In this document: in pieces, positions 17,048-25,810 of the stretch
Numbering within the stretch: the stretch's first letter is position 1
How the letters are laid out: each line of letters starts with the position of its first letter
NCBI GenBank assembly: GCA_026002835.1
Contig: BPGC01000003.1
Location: forward strand, 1-64,000
DNA: 64,000 bases
Direction of reading: 5' to 3'
DNA from: Candidatus Nitrosocaldaceae archaeon
GTDB lineage: Archaea; Thermoproteota; Nitrososphaeria; Nitrososphaerales; Nitrosocaldaceae
The notes under the pieces: model-generated
What the model was told of the DNA's origin: nothing
Seen by the model: the letters and a program-made list of their open reading frames with translations, nothing else
Database searches by the model: none
Position numbers and translations under genes: made by a program

Positions 17048-17946
17048 TTATCTTACTTGTATAACTTTATGCATAAGACAATTAGCATGTTCATCATCTG
17101 AAAGATTATAGTTATCATTATTAAGCATTATGCCAAGTGCATCTTTGGATAACTCTTTTTTATGCAACAATGCTAAATGATTCCTATAATTCTTCTCTTC
17201 TTTATATAAAGCACCACATATATTACATTCATACAATCTTGCATTACTGCTAGTATTGCTTATTTCAATCTCTTTATACTCTTCATCTAACTCTTTATGA
17301 AATAGATTAGCATGTTCTCTAGCCCATTGTTCTAAAGGCATATCCATTCTATGATAGCATGTTTCTCCACATATCTCACAGTATGCTCTGTTAGGATCTG
17401 CTTTATAGTTAGGTATAAGCCACGTTGGTATCTTGATTGTTCTATTGTTTATAGAGATGTTATTTGCTTCTATTAACTGGAATTCTGGAATTTCTGGAAT
17501 TTTATCTCTAGAACTATTAGTATTATCTAAGTTTAATTTAGAGAAGGTTCCACTAGCATCTATATTATTATTTCTATAAATCATGCTTTGTACTAGTGGA
17601 ATGTTATGCTTATCTTTAGTCTTTGTATCTACATCTAAAATTCCAGAAATTCCAGAATTCCAGCAAATACCAAAATCATCTAGATCTATGTTAAAGTTAT
17701 CTATATCATACATACTATATGTATTCTTTACCCTTGCTAGTGTTTTATCATCTATTATATAGTAATTCTTATCCTCATGTTTCTCTTTCTTAAATCCAAA
17801 ATTAGTTAATCTACGGCCTATCTTTCTTACTAAACTTGATACTTTATTATCATCTATGTTATTATATAACTCATTTACTAAATCAGTTGCTGATACTCTA
17901 TCTTTTCTTTTCTCTTTAAACTCTATAAGTTTTTTAACTATTATGC
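17048..17946 (-). pseudogene. 5'-truncated zinc-finger gene, C-terminal part of an element protein
   Basis: The open frame begins at the MITE boundary (about 17946) without a start codon. It first encodes a winged-helix-like segment (VKKLIEFKEKRKDRVSATDL ... LVRKIGRRLTNFGFKK). The 221 residues from the ATG at 17713 follow. Two zinc-binding regions follow: CEICGETCYH...H and the C2H2-type YECNICGALYKEEKNYRNHL. The finger region resembles the protein at 41292-42122 in the large element. Loss of the N-terminus at MITE copy 2 suggests the insertion or a linked deletion removed it. Confidence 0.7.
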
Positions 17947-18082
17947 TTTGTAGCTTAATTTCGATTATTAGTCATTATGCTGTCATTTTAGTTATTAGAT
18001 AGCCTATTAACGTTCTAAAATTGTTTCATAGACACTCTTTTCGAATAGTCTATACGAAATTATCAATAAATCCACAAAGCAT
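17943..18082 (-). mobile_element. MITE, copy 2 (140 bp)
   Basis: Reverse complement of copy 1 with a few differences (a 4-bp and a 1-bp indel plus some substitutions). Ends are ATGCTTTGT and ACAAAGCAT. Its left edge coincides with the broken 5' end of the zinc-finger gene. Confidence 0.8.
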
Positions 18083-18106
18083 TTAATTTAATAAATATAT
18101 TCTATA

Positions 18107-18926
18107 ATGGCTAATCTAAATAAATTTCCAGATAGTGTTCTTGAATATATCTCAAAGATTATAGCAAATTATAGAACTGGTTCGTAGGTTACAAGACTTT
18201 GAAATTACTGGTTATCCTCATATAAAAACATGATAATAGTACTTAGTTGAGGTTTGTATTCTATATTTAAACAGTTCAATGATGAATCTAATGGTCAATA
18301 TCATATAGCTAAAATTATTCAAACTTTTTGTGAACCTACAGAATGGATTGATAATGAAGAGATTCGCAGGAAAGTTATGAATGAACTTAGCACTTATTCA
18401 TATAAATATTCAACATAGAGACGACGGTAAATTAATTATTAGTAATGAGCCATAATATATCGAAAGTATATAGTTAAACAGAATGAACCATTGACAGTTT
18501 TCCTATCTTTAATACAAGAGATATAAAGCAAGAGGATGTTCTGTGCTTTGTTCTAATGTCTTTGAACCACGATTCGATAGAATTTATAGAGAACAAATAA
18601 AACCTACAGTTGAAGAGTTAGGCTTTAAATGTATTAGAGCAGATGATACATTCTCGCCTATATCCATACTTGATATATGGTCATATATTTTAAAAAGCAA
18701 AGTTCTAATAGCAGATATAACAGACAAGAATATAAATGTATTCTACGAAATAGGTATAGCTCATACCATAGGAAAACCTGTTATTATAATAACATAGAAT
18801 GAAAAAAGATGTGCCATTTGATATACATTATATAGATATTTTATATATTCTGATGATAAGGAAGGATTTAATAAACTACGTAGGAACTCATGTATAATAT
18901 TTTTAAGTAATATTAAACACACATGA
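18107..18926 (+). pseudogene. Decayed defence-like gene: AbiJ-type N-domain plus TIR-like/deoxyribosyltransferase-like domain
   Basis: The pieces in order are MANLNKFPDSVLEYISKIIA..TGS (18107 on); GLYSIFKQFNDESNGQYHIA and IIQTFCEPTEWIDNEEIRRK; DDGKLIISNEP; then the open frame 18543-18797 with RYREQ-like FDRIYREQIKPTVEELGFKC, SKVLIADITDKNINVFYEIG and IAHTIGKPVIIIT. After an in-frame TAG and a one-base shift the protein continues KDVPFDIHYID. The order matches phage-defence proteins with an AbiJ-like N-terminal domain and a C-terminal TIR-like/nucleoside 2-deoxyribosyltransferase-like sensor domain (assignment from pattern memory). Several stops and frameshifts show it is dead. Confidence 0.7.
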
Positions 18927-19059
18927 GCCATATAAAGACATTATTTTGAAGAGTATGCAAATAATAAATACGAATACTGTTCATACAGAATGTATTAAGA
19001 TAGATATATGTTTCAACTAAAGAATGACATTTAAGTAAGCTATTATAATTTAGTTATGC

Positions 19060-19169
19060 GCTGGGATAGCCGGGATTTTATAATAACCGAAGGCAGAGTG
19101 GACTAATGCGCCGGCCTTGAGAGCCGGTGAGCTTTATAGCTCGCGAGGGTTCGAATCCCTCTCCCGGCG
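19060..19169 (+). tRNA. tRNA-Ser (UGA) with D-arm insertion
   Basis: Acceptor stem GCTGGGA/TCCCGGC (one G-T pair), anticodon stem CCGGC/GCCGG with loop CTTGAGA (anticodon TGA), long variable arm GAGC-TTTATA-GCTC, and T arm GAGGG TTCGAAT CCCTC establish a type II tRNA-Ser. Between base 9 and the D stem there are about 24 extra bases (19069-19092 or a 1-2 nt shift). Removing them gives D stem GCA/TGC and loop GAGTGGACTAA, as expected. No CCA is encoded. Confidence 0.9.
19069..19092 (+). other. Probable 24-nt intron in tRNA-Ser D arm
   Basis: The insertion can itself pair (CCGG near its start with ACCG near its end), but I could not fit a standard bulge-helix-bulge at any of the three equivalent boundaries. 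It may be an intron with a relaxed motif or an insertion that inactivates the gene. Confidence 0.5.
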
Positions 19170-19472
19170 TTATTATATATTGGTATGAAAAGTATCTATA
19201 ACTATTATTGGGAAGGATACCGCCAAGTGTGAATAGCAAATTTGCAAGAATTTATCACCGATTTTAAGAATATTATTCTACTACATCTAAATTATATAAT
19301 GATAAGAGTAGATCAATAAACAGTCTAATAACTATGAACATAGTCTATCAAGCATTAAATACTAGAAATGGTATTATGCTCTTCCCATAGCAAACACAAG
19401 ATAGTTTGTAGGTATCTCTTTATTTTTCATAGTATTTTTTGTAGTCAATAATTACTTCAAACTATGGAACAA
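19170..19472. other. Intergenic region left of the integrative element
   Basis: No convincing coding region or structured RNA is visible. This stretch separates tRNA-Ser from the decayed left attachment site and is probably chromosomal or remnant DNA. Confidence 0.4.
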
Positions 19473-19500
19473 ATGGGCCGGATGTCCAACGAATCCTCGT
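19473..19500 (-). repeat. Left attachment site: decayed copy of tRNA-Ile 3' end
   Basis: ATGGGCCGGATG at 19473-19484 is identical to 52903-52914, the 3' end of tRNA-Ile plus 2 bp. Read on the minus strand, 17 of the last 25 tRNA bases match here, including the T-loop TTCG. To the left, 19461-19472 matches 52891-52902 at 8 of 12 positions. This is what an att site left by integration into the tRNA gene would look like after drift. Confidence 0.7.
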
Positions 19501-19578
19501 TACTAATCCTCTCAGTCATTAATTCTATAGAATATCTATCTTCTTAATATATCTAACAGATATAAAAATATTAGGAGT

Positions 19579-19851
19579 TTATTCTACCATTACTAACTCT
19601 TCTGTATTCTCTCCTTTCTCTATCAACTCTTTATCTAATTCATATTGTCTAACTGCTTCTAAATGCTTACAATTATTATACTTCTCAAATGCTATACAAT
19701 CACATGCTTGATAATTACTTAATACTAAATATTCAGTATTCTTCTTAGTATTTCTAACCTTATAGCATTTATCTGCTATCTCTTCTACTATCAATATCTC
19801 ATAATTACATCTCTTCTTCTTTACCTCTTTCTTTACAATATAACTCCTCAT
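19579..19851 (-). CDS. Small SWIM zinc-finger protein
   Basis: This 90-aa protein has a CxCxnCxH SWIM finger (CDCIAFEKYNNCKHLEAV, about residues 50-67). The N-terminal part is basic and the tail acidic. It is the first gene inside the left end of the element. SWIM fingers bind DNA or protein; a regulatory or accessory role is likely. Confidence 0.75.
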   Translation of the reverse strand: MRSYIVKKEVKKKRCNYEILIVEEIADKCYKVRNTKKNTEYLVLSNYQACDCIAFEKYNNCKHLEAVRQYELDKELIEKGENTEELVMVE

Positions 19852-19878
19852 TCATAGAATAATAAATAAAAGTTGGAG

Positions 19879-20418
19879 TTATCTGATCAAATGGATAGTA
19901 TAATTGCTATTGATACTATCTACTATCAATTCTTTATCTAACAAACCTTTACTCCAAGCAAATACAATTATTGCATCTCTACCTCTGAATATATAGTATT
20001 GTTCACCTTTACTAATATCTAAACGCACATTATTGCTATCATGATATAACTTACTCTCTGGTCTATGTTTCAGTCTGAATATATTTACAGACTCTTCTAG
20101 ATTTCTTATAGCATTCTCTTTGCTATCTATTATGCATTTAACATTATTGCTAACTACAATCTGTATAGTATTTCTTGGTATCTTTACTATCCTCTTTATA
20201 ATATCTTTTCTCAAAAAGAACTGATAGTATGTTTGCTCTCTAATAGTTGCTACAAATAATATTATATCCTCTGCTTCTTCTTGCTTATAAGCAACTAATA
20301 ACTCGTTTAGTATCCTTAGATTATCTACTAAGCATATTATAAAGCCTCTATCCAACAATCTTTCTGCTTCTTCTAAGTAATGATTACTATCCCTAAATGC
20401 TTCTCCAACTACTCTCAT
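19879..20418 (-). CDS. Unknown element protein, about 179 aa
   Basis: The open frame extends to 20466, but the ATG at 20418 (MRVVGEAFRDSN) is preferred because the upstream part overlaps the divergent helicase gene. The mixed alpha/beta protein contains LDRGFIICLVDNLRILNELL and a C-terminal IFRGRDAIIVFAWSKGLLDK. The family is not recognised. It is divergent from the helicase with only about 20 bp between starts. Confidence 0.6.
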   Translation of the reverse strand: MRVVGEAFRDSNHYLEEAERLLDRGFIICLVDNLRILNELLVAYKQEEAEDIILFVATIREQTYYQFFLRKDIIKRIVKIPRNTIQIVVSNNVKCIIDSKENAIRNLEESVNIFRLKHRPESKLYHDSNNVRLDISKGEQYYIFRGRDAIIVFAWSKGLLDKELIVDSINSNYTIHLIR

Positions 20419-20438
20419 TACTCTATAATTATCTACTG

Positions 20439-22397
20439 ATGGAAGTAGAGATAGAGTTAAGAGCATGGCAAGAAGAGTTGAAAGATGAAGTAATAGAAGC
20501 TTTAAGGAATAATAATCTAGTAGTATTACAAGCTCCTACAGGCTCTGGCAAAACACTATTTGCTCTAATAACAGCATTAGCATTGAATAAGAGAGTGTTA
20601 ATAGTAACTAGAACTATTAATGAATACGATCCAATAGTTAGAGAACTGCATAGGTTAGGCATCTATGATTATACACTATTAGTAGGAAAGGAGAAAGGTT
20701 GCTTAATACTAGGAGAAGAGTTGCTAAGGAAGGTAGAAGAGAAAAGCAAAAGAAAGACGTTAGACGGGATACTAGGTATAGAGGATAAAGATAATGAGAA
20801 GACTGCAAAGAACCCTATCTGTAGCAAATGCTATTACTATCAAGCATTAGGAGAAGTGTCAAAGGATCTAACAATATTAAACAACTTAGGATATTACTAT
20901 GCTAAGAAGAGGGAAGAGTTAGCAAAACAAAGAGCAAAAGCAGTAGGAGAAGAAAGAGAGAGGTTAGAGAAAGAGTTTAACAAATATAGTATATGCCCAT
21001 ACAGATCATTATTATCTTCTGCACTAGCTAGCAGAGTAATAGTTGGTACTTATGCATATCTGTTTAAATATTTAGAACAGTTAAAGCGTAAGGAAGAGGA
21101 TTTAGAAGCATGGTTAAACAATCTAGTAGTAATAATTGATGAAGCTCATAACTTAGAGAATATACATAGCATGGATGATAAAATAATTAAGAAAGAGAAT
21201 ATTGAAAAGGCAATAGAAGAGTTAGAGAAGCATAGAGAAGATATTATTAGCAGTTATTTTGAGGTTAAAAATTTGAAAGATTTGGTATCAGATATAATGA
21301 GAATGTTATCTGCAAAGTATATCATAGGAGAAAATAAGAGTTGGTTAGAGGATTACAAACATTTATCAGATAACGCTAGTGAGATAATGATAATCAGAGC
21401 TATAATTGATAAAGCAATTGAGATACTAAAAGACCTAAAATCAAAGATACCTGATAATGATTATACAAAGTTATACAAACTTGATAAAAATACATACAGA
21501 TTAAGATACATAGAGTTAGAAGCGTTAGGAGATGCTATAAACTATTTAATAACTGAAAAGAGAGCATATAGCAACTATACAATGTATATAGCAGAAGCAT
21601 TAGCAATGATAAACAGCAGTAATACTAGAGTATATAGCAATGGTAAAGATATTGAGGTTAAGGTAATAAACCCTTCATATTTGCTAGATATTCTAAATAA
21701 GAATATACCTATACTAGCAATGAGTGGAACCATGCCTTCTAAGGATTATATGGTTAATGTTTATAATATTAATGAGGATAGGATAGTAGAGTTTGATATT
21801 AGTAAGAGAAGAGATGTTAAGCCATTAATCTTTACTAGGTTCCATGTTGATCTTACTACTGAGTATAAGAAGAGAGATAATGATATGTTTAGAAAATATG
21901 CAGATAGGATAGTAGAGATAAGCAAGAATGCAGAGAAAAGCATACTAGTAATGTTTAGTAGTTATGAGATGCTTAATAAGATAGCAAACTATTTACCTAA
22001 AGAATTAAAGATATTGAAAGAGTATAGGAAGACTAGTATTAAGAAGTTCCAAGAGATATTAGTAAACCTAGCAGAAAGTAATAATAAAGCTGTTATTCTA
22101 GTAGTTGCTAGAGGTAAATTAACAGAAGGTATAGAGTTTGTTCATAATGGAAGATCATTAATATCAGATATAATCATAATAGGAGTACCATACAAGCCTT
22201 ATGACGATTACATTAAAGATAGTATTGGTTTTATCAATAACAAATTAGGTAAAGAAGCATATAAAGTAATACTAGAAGAGATCTATATTGCTGTTAAGCA
22301 ATGTATTGGTAGAGCTGTTAGGAGTAATTCAGATAGTGCAAAGGTATGGTTATTGGATAAGAGGTTCAAGAATAAGTATTGGAAGTATAAACTCTAA
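20439..22397 (+). CDS. XPD/DinG-like Fe-S superfamily 2 DNA helicase
   Basis: The protein is 652 aa from ATG 20439 (MEVEIELRAWQEELKDEV). Motif I APTGSGKT is at about 32-39. Cysteines for an Fe-S cluster lie between motifs I and II: GCL (about 88), CSKC (about 127 and 130), CPY (about 186). Motif II DEAHN is at about 236, SGTMPS at about 430 and motif VI QCIGRAVRS at about 623. These proteins unwind DNA 5' to 3'. XPD-like helicases occur on archaeal plasmids and viruses. A second, 5'-truncated copy lies at 45826-47216. This copy is intact. Confidence 0.92.
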   Translation: MEVEIELRAWQEELKDEVIEALRNNNLVVLQAPTGSGKTLFALITALALNKRVLIVTRTINEYDPIVRELHRLGIYDYTLLVGKEKGCLILGEELLRKVEEKSKRKTLDGILGIEDKDNEKTAKNPICSKCYYYQALGEVSKDLTILNNLGYYYAKKREELAKQRAKAVGEERERLEKEFNKYSICPYRSLLSSALASRVIVGTYAYLFKYLEQLKRKEEDLEAWLNNLVVIIDEAHNLENIHSMDDKIIKKENIEKAIEELEKHREDIISSYFEVKNLKDLVSDIMRMLSAKYIIGENKSWLEDYKHLSDNASEIMIIRAIIDKAIEILKDLKSKIPDNDYTKLYKLDKNTYRLRYIELEALGDAINYLITEKRAYSNYTMYIAEALAMINSSNTRVYSNGKDIEVKVINPSYLLDILNKNIPILAMSGTMPSKDYMVNVYNINEDRIVEFDISKRRDVKPLIFTRFHVDLTTEYKKRDNDMFRKYADRIVEISKNAEKSILVMFSSYEMLNKIANYLPKELKILKEYRKTSIKKFQEILVNLAESNNKAVILVVARGKLTEGIEFVHNGRSLISDIIIIGVPYKPYDDYIKDSIGFINNKLGKEAYKVILEEIYIAVKQCIGRAVRSNSDSAKVWLLDKRFKNKYWKYKL

Positions 22398-22432
22398 CCC
22401 TTTTTTATAATAAAAATAGGTATTGGATAGTC

Positions 22433-22796
22433 TTAATTATTATCGCTTTTTCTCTGTTCCTTTAATGTATTCAGTATAAACTCTAAAGCTTCTATTAGAG
22501 TATCAAGTTCACTACCATTAAATATCAACTCTACCTTTCTTGGTTCATGTATAGTAAGCTTGTCTCGCTATCAAAATCTTCAAAACCCTTTATTCCTTTT
22601 ACTCCTTTTATCTCTTTTAGACCATAATTATAAATATTGACTTTCCAACCAGTACTTGCTATATCCTCAAATGCTAATGTGTAGCACCATGTCCCCAATC
22701 TCCACCTCTATACCCTGTAGTCCCAGCAAACGCTTTAAGAATATTACATACAAAGAATTCTTCTTTTACCTCTATCTCTGCTCCTTCTATTTTCAT
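22433..22796 (-). pseudogene. Frameshifted small element gene
   Basis: Read from ATG 22796: MKIEGAEIEVKEEFFVCNIL, then a shift near GATH/LAFED, ASTGWKVNIYNYGLKEIK, then another shift, and HEPRKVELIFNGSELDTLIE with EALEFILNTLKEQRK to TAA at 22433. About 120 aa in three frames. The family is unknown. It lies between the helicase and the truncated primase copy. Confidence 0.6.
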
Positions 22797-22813
22797 ACTA
22801 TTATATAATAGAT

Positions 22814-23128
22814 ATGAATAGCGAGGAAAAGAGGGAGTTATTAAAATGGATGTATAATTTAGGCATACCTTTCATGGCGTTTAGGAGTGATAAAAGTCCG
22901 ATAGTTAATGATTATATCAACTATTTAGACCATACAAAGAGGTTAAGCTTAGAGGATACTATAAAGTATCTTGAGGAAGGGTATCTAATTGCTAAGATAG
23001 AAGGTAAGTTATTCAATAATGAGAAGTATAGTTTTGCTATTGAAGCTGAGAATAACAAGGTTAAGCATGGTAAAGGATTGGATATAGGTATTACATATAC
23101 AATACTCAAGAGGTTTCTCAACTTCTAG
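22814..23128 (+). pseudogene. Truncated N-terminus of helicase-primase (duplicate)
   Basis: The first 103 residues are identical to the N-terminus of the 959-aa protein at 42481-45360. The few nucleotide differences are synonymous (for example near codons 2, 25, 40). After RFLNF the similarity stops at a TAG, at the edge of an IS4/IS5-type transposase fragment, so the rest of the gene was removed. Confidence 0.9.
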
Positions 23129-23521
23129 GCTGTGTAGAAACCATCAACACTTGAATGATTACTATCAATAAGATAATACTTAACCTATATGCATTATATG
23201 CTATCATTCTAAACATTAACTCTCTATTCTCTGCTACTACTCTTTTGCTTCTAATATTATCATCGAATATCCTCTTGATAACAGATATAACAGCTTCTAC
23301 CTTATTCCTCTGATAATATATCTTCTTATATTTATCCCAATTACTCTTCATATCTAATCTATACTTACCTTTAATGGCATTCCTTCTTACTGGTATAATG
23401 CTATTAGCATTATACCTATGAATTAATTCATGATTTGATTCAGAATCATATCCTTTATCAGCTATAACCAATGATAATGGCTTTATCTTTACTATTCTAT
23501 CTATTAATAATTTAAAATCTA
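23118..23521 (-). pseudogene. C-terminal fragment of IS4/IS5-type transposase
   Basis: The frame runs through the IS630 border: FKLLIDRIVKIKPLSLVIAD, KGYDSESNHELIHRYNANSI, then NKVEAVISVIKRIFDDNIRS (containing the DDE Glu) and RMIAYNAYRLSII. The N-terminal part is missing: it is cut at 23522 by the IS630 copy, and does not resume on the other side. A secondary deletion or rearrangement must have occurred. Confidence 0.8.
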
Positions 23522-23718
23522 TACTGCCTAACCTAAATTTATGATCTATTAACTAAATAGTAAGAATAATGCCTATTATAGGCTATGTTGCTTATTATGA
23601 TATTGCTCATTTTAATTGTATATTACCATCATTATAGCATTTAACACCTTATGATATAGTAACTGATTATAGCCTATGCTATAAATATAGAATATATACA
23701 TCATCTTGTATTATTGCT

Positions 23719-24213
23719 TTATAATGCTTCTCTAGTTAGATATCTTATTATATTAAGCTTAAACCTCTTTGTTCTATAGTATTCAGATATACTTCTCTTC
23801 ATATCTATAAACTTGTTATAGAATTTACAATGGAATAGATCCTTCTCTCCTTGCCTCCAACATTCCTCTACAGCATTAAATTCAGGAGAAGCAGTTGGAA
23901 ACCATATTACAGTTATTGTATCTTTATTCTTATCTAAATACTCTATAACCTTCTTTGCTTTATGCTGTTTAGCATTATCCATAAATAGTATCATCTTATG
24001 GAACTTCTTATGTAATTCTTTAAGATATTTTAAGAATGTATTAGTATTAAACCTATCATACTGTCTAAATAACTGTTTATTATCTATACTTAAAGAACCA
24101 AATACGAATGTCTTATTATGTGAACCTATTATCTTTACTATTGGTCTATAATCTTTGTATATCCATACCTTCTTAACTATAACATCATATACAAATATAG
24201 ATTCATCTAACAT
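23719..24213 (-). CDS. IS630 transposase, DDE part (copy A)
   Basis: The 164-aa frame includes the catalytic region: LDESIF (first Asp), ILFMDNAKQHKAKKVIEYLD (second Asp) and SPEFNAVEECWRQGEKDLF (Glu). It has no obvious independent start context and is best read as the -1 frame of the upstream gene, making a full-length transposase of about 330 aa. Confidence 0.88.
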   Translation of the reverse strand: MLDESIFVYDVIVKKVWIYKDYRPIVKIIGSHNKTFVFGSLSIDNKQLFRQYDRFNTNTFLKYLKELHKKFHKMILFMDNAKQHKAKKVIEYLDKNKDTITVIWFPTASPEFNAVEECWRQGEKDLFHCKFYNKFIDMKRSISEYYRTKRFKLNIIRYLTREAL

Positions 24214-24251
24214 TATTACATTAAAATCATCTGGTATATTTCTTATAGCAT

Positions 24252-24710
24252 CTATAGCTCTTTTTTAAAATCTTCCTTCTCATTTATAGATGCTGTTTTG
24301 ATATGCTTCTTTATAGGAACCTTCTGCTCGAATCCCCATTTATGCAGTAATCTGTATATGTGTGTCTCACTATAGATAATATTAGCTTTCTTATATATCA
24401 ATTCTTTAACTTCTCTTACTTTCCATCCATATCTATTACTCATTAACTCTTTCTTTATACTAATCTCTATCTTCTTATTGATTAATGATGGTCTTCCAGA
24501 TCTTGGCTTATCTCTTAAACCTTCTATACCTTCTATTTCATATCTATAGAGCCATTTGTATGCCCATGATTTTGCTCTATGAAGTTCTTTAGCAGCATGT
24601 GCAGGTAATATACCATCCTTCTTTATACGAATAATTAATAACATTCTCTCTTTAACCCTAGCATCTCTTTCATTCTTATATGCTCGTTCTAGATCAATAT
24701 ATCCCTGCAT
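24252..24710 (-). CDS. IS630 transposase, N-terminal HTH part (copy A)
   Basis: This 152-aa product has paired helix-turn-helix domains: LPAHAAKELHRAKSWAYKWL and a WKVREVKELIYKKANI/YSETHIYRLLHKWGF region. It ends in DFKKEL just after a TTTTAAAAAAG run. A -1 shift there continues into the DDE part (24213-23719) without a stop, reading KRAIDAIRNIPDDFNVIMLD. It probably binds the IS ends. Confidence 0.88.
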   Translation of the reverse strand: MQGYIDLERAYKNERDARVKERMLLIIRIKKDGILPAHAAKELHRAKSWAYKWLYRYEIEGIEGLRDKPRSGRPSLINKKIEISIKKELMSNRYGWKVREVKELIYKKANIIYSETHIYRLLHKWGFEQKVPIKKHIKTASINEKEDFKKEL

Positions 24711-24731
24711 ATCTTATGTTATTATTAGTGA

Positions 24732-25574
24732 TCAATAAGCTTTACTGTATCTCGAAATTAAGTTAATCAGTATAGTTAAAGCTCCAGCTCTACTATTATG
24801 ATTAATGACATATGTTATTCCATTGAATACTTGCCATAGGTTCTCCTCTCTTAACAATTCTACTTTTAACCTATTATCCTCTCTTTCTATCTTTATTGGT
24901 GTTGATTTGTAATACTTCATTGGAAAGTTTAGTTCTGCTAGCTTCTCTACTATCTCTTTATTTATTATCTTTCTAGCCATCTTCTTATACATTATTGCTA
25001 ACTGTTCTGCATAGGCTAATGCTGATTCTAAAGCTTTCTCAAAATCTACTAATAGCTCTTTAGGATTACCAATATGCCTTCTACTAAATGTTATACCTCT
25101 TACTTTAGCTGTTGCACCATTCCTGCATGCTAACCTATAACTGAAGCTATCTACTGCTAAACTGCTTGTTCCATCTATACTATTTCTTATTGATACACCA
25201 AACTGAACCATATCATTGATATCTACTTCTTTTAACTTATCTGATAGCAAATCAATTACTATAGCATTCTCATGTCTATCTGTTCTGCTTCTTAATATCT
25301 CTAGATTGTATCTATCCTTTACATTATATACCATATCCTCTACTAGTTGATTAGGTATTACTGCAAAGTTTTTGCCAACTAACCCTACTATATCTAAATG
25401 TTTGCCATATATGCTATTAACCTCTTTTACTACTGCTTTTGTAAACCTTATTGGTTTTAATGATCCTTCCTCTGTCTTTAGATAGATTTTACCTTCTCCT
25501 ACTCTGTATTCTGGAAATGGATATGCTATATCCTTCAGTATTAAACTTGCTTCTAATTGCTCTACTAACTCCAT
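24732..25574 (-). CDS. DUF932-like plasmid/phage protein, C-terminus altered by IS630
   Basis: This 280-aa protein has DUF932-type motifs (SIRNSIDGTSSLAVDSFSY, LACRNGATAKVRG, WQVFNGITYVINHNSRAGAL). Family members occur on plasmids and phages; their function is unknown. The last dozen residues (ending SRYSKAY) are encoded by IS630 copy A, so the natural C-terminus is lost. The conserved core is present, so activity may remain. Confidence 0.75.
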   Translation of the reverse strand: MELVEQLEASLILKDIAYPFPEYRVGEGKIYLKTEEGSLKPIRFTKAVVKEVNSIYGKHLDIVGLVGKNFAVIPNQLVEDMVYNVKDRYNLEILRSRTDRHENAIVIDLLSDKLKEVDINDMVQFGVSIRNSIDGTSSLAVDSFSYRLACRNGATAKVRGITFSRRHIGNPKELLVDFEKALESALAYAEQLAIMYKKMARKIINKEIVEKLAELNFPMKYYKSTPIKIEREDNRLKVELLREENLWQVFNGITYVINHNSRAGALTILINLISRYSKAY

Positions 25575-25598
25575 AGTCTCTCATAATATAATTATATA

Positions 25599-25772
25599 AT
25601 GATGAGAGAGGAGATTAGGAAATGTAATAACTGTGAACATTTTGCAGTATGCTCAATTATTAGACATATACTAGCAATACAGAATGAATATGCTGAAGAT
25701 ACTAGACCATTTGATATCAATGATATAGCAAAGATATGCAGATACTATAGTAATATTAATTCTCTTGTATAA
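25599..25772 (+). CDS. Small Cys-motif protein, 57 aa
   Basis: MMREEIRKCNNCEHFAVCSI has three closely spaced Cys, and a fourth lies in AKICRYY near the C-terminus. This is a probable four-Cys metal site. It is divergent from the DUF932-like gene with about 25 bp between the starts. It is a plausible small accessory protein of the element. Confidence 0.55.
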   Translation: MMREEIRKCNNCEHFAVCSIIRHILAIQNEYAEDTRPFDINDIAKICRYYSNINSLV

Positions 25773-25810
25773 CTCCTCATTTTATTTATAAAATAAAAAA
25801 TATGAATGGT

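Larger units (their letters stand above)
23522..24772 (-). mobile_element. IS630-family insertion sequence, copy A (1251 bp)
   Basis: The element begins TACTGCCTAACC and ends GGTTAATCAGTA-type sequence, giving imperfect terminal repeats (TACTGAyTAACyTAA). It is flanked by TA on both sides (23520-23521 and 24773-24774), the IS630 target. Copy B at 47217-48467 has the same length and encodes identical proteins in opposite orientation. It carries two overlapping-frame genes. Confidence 0.92.
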
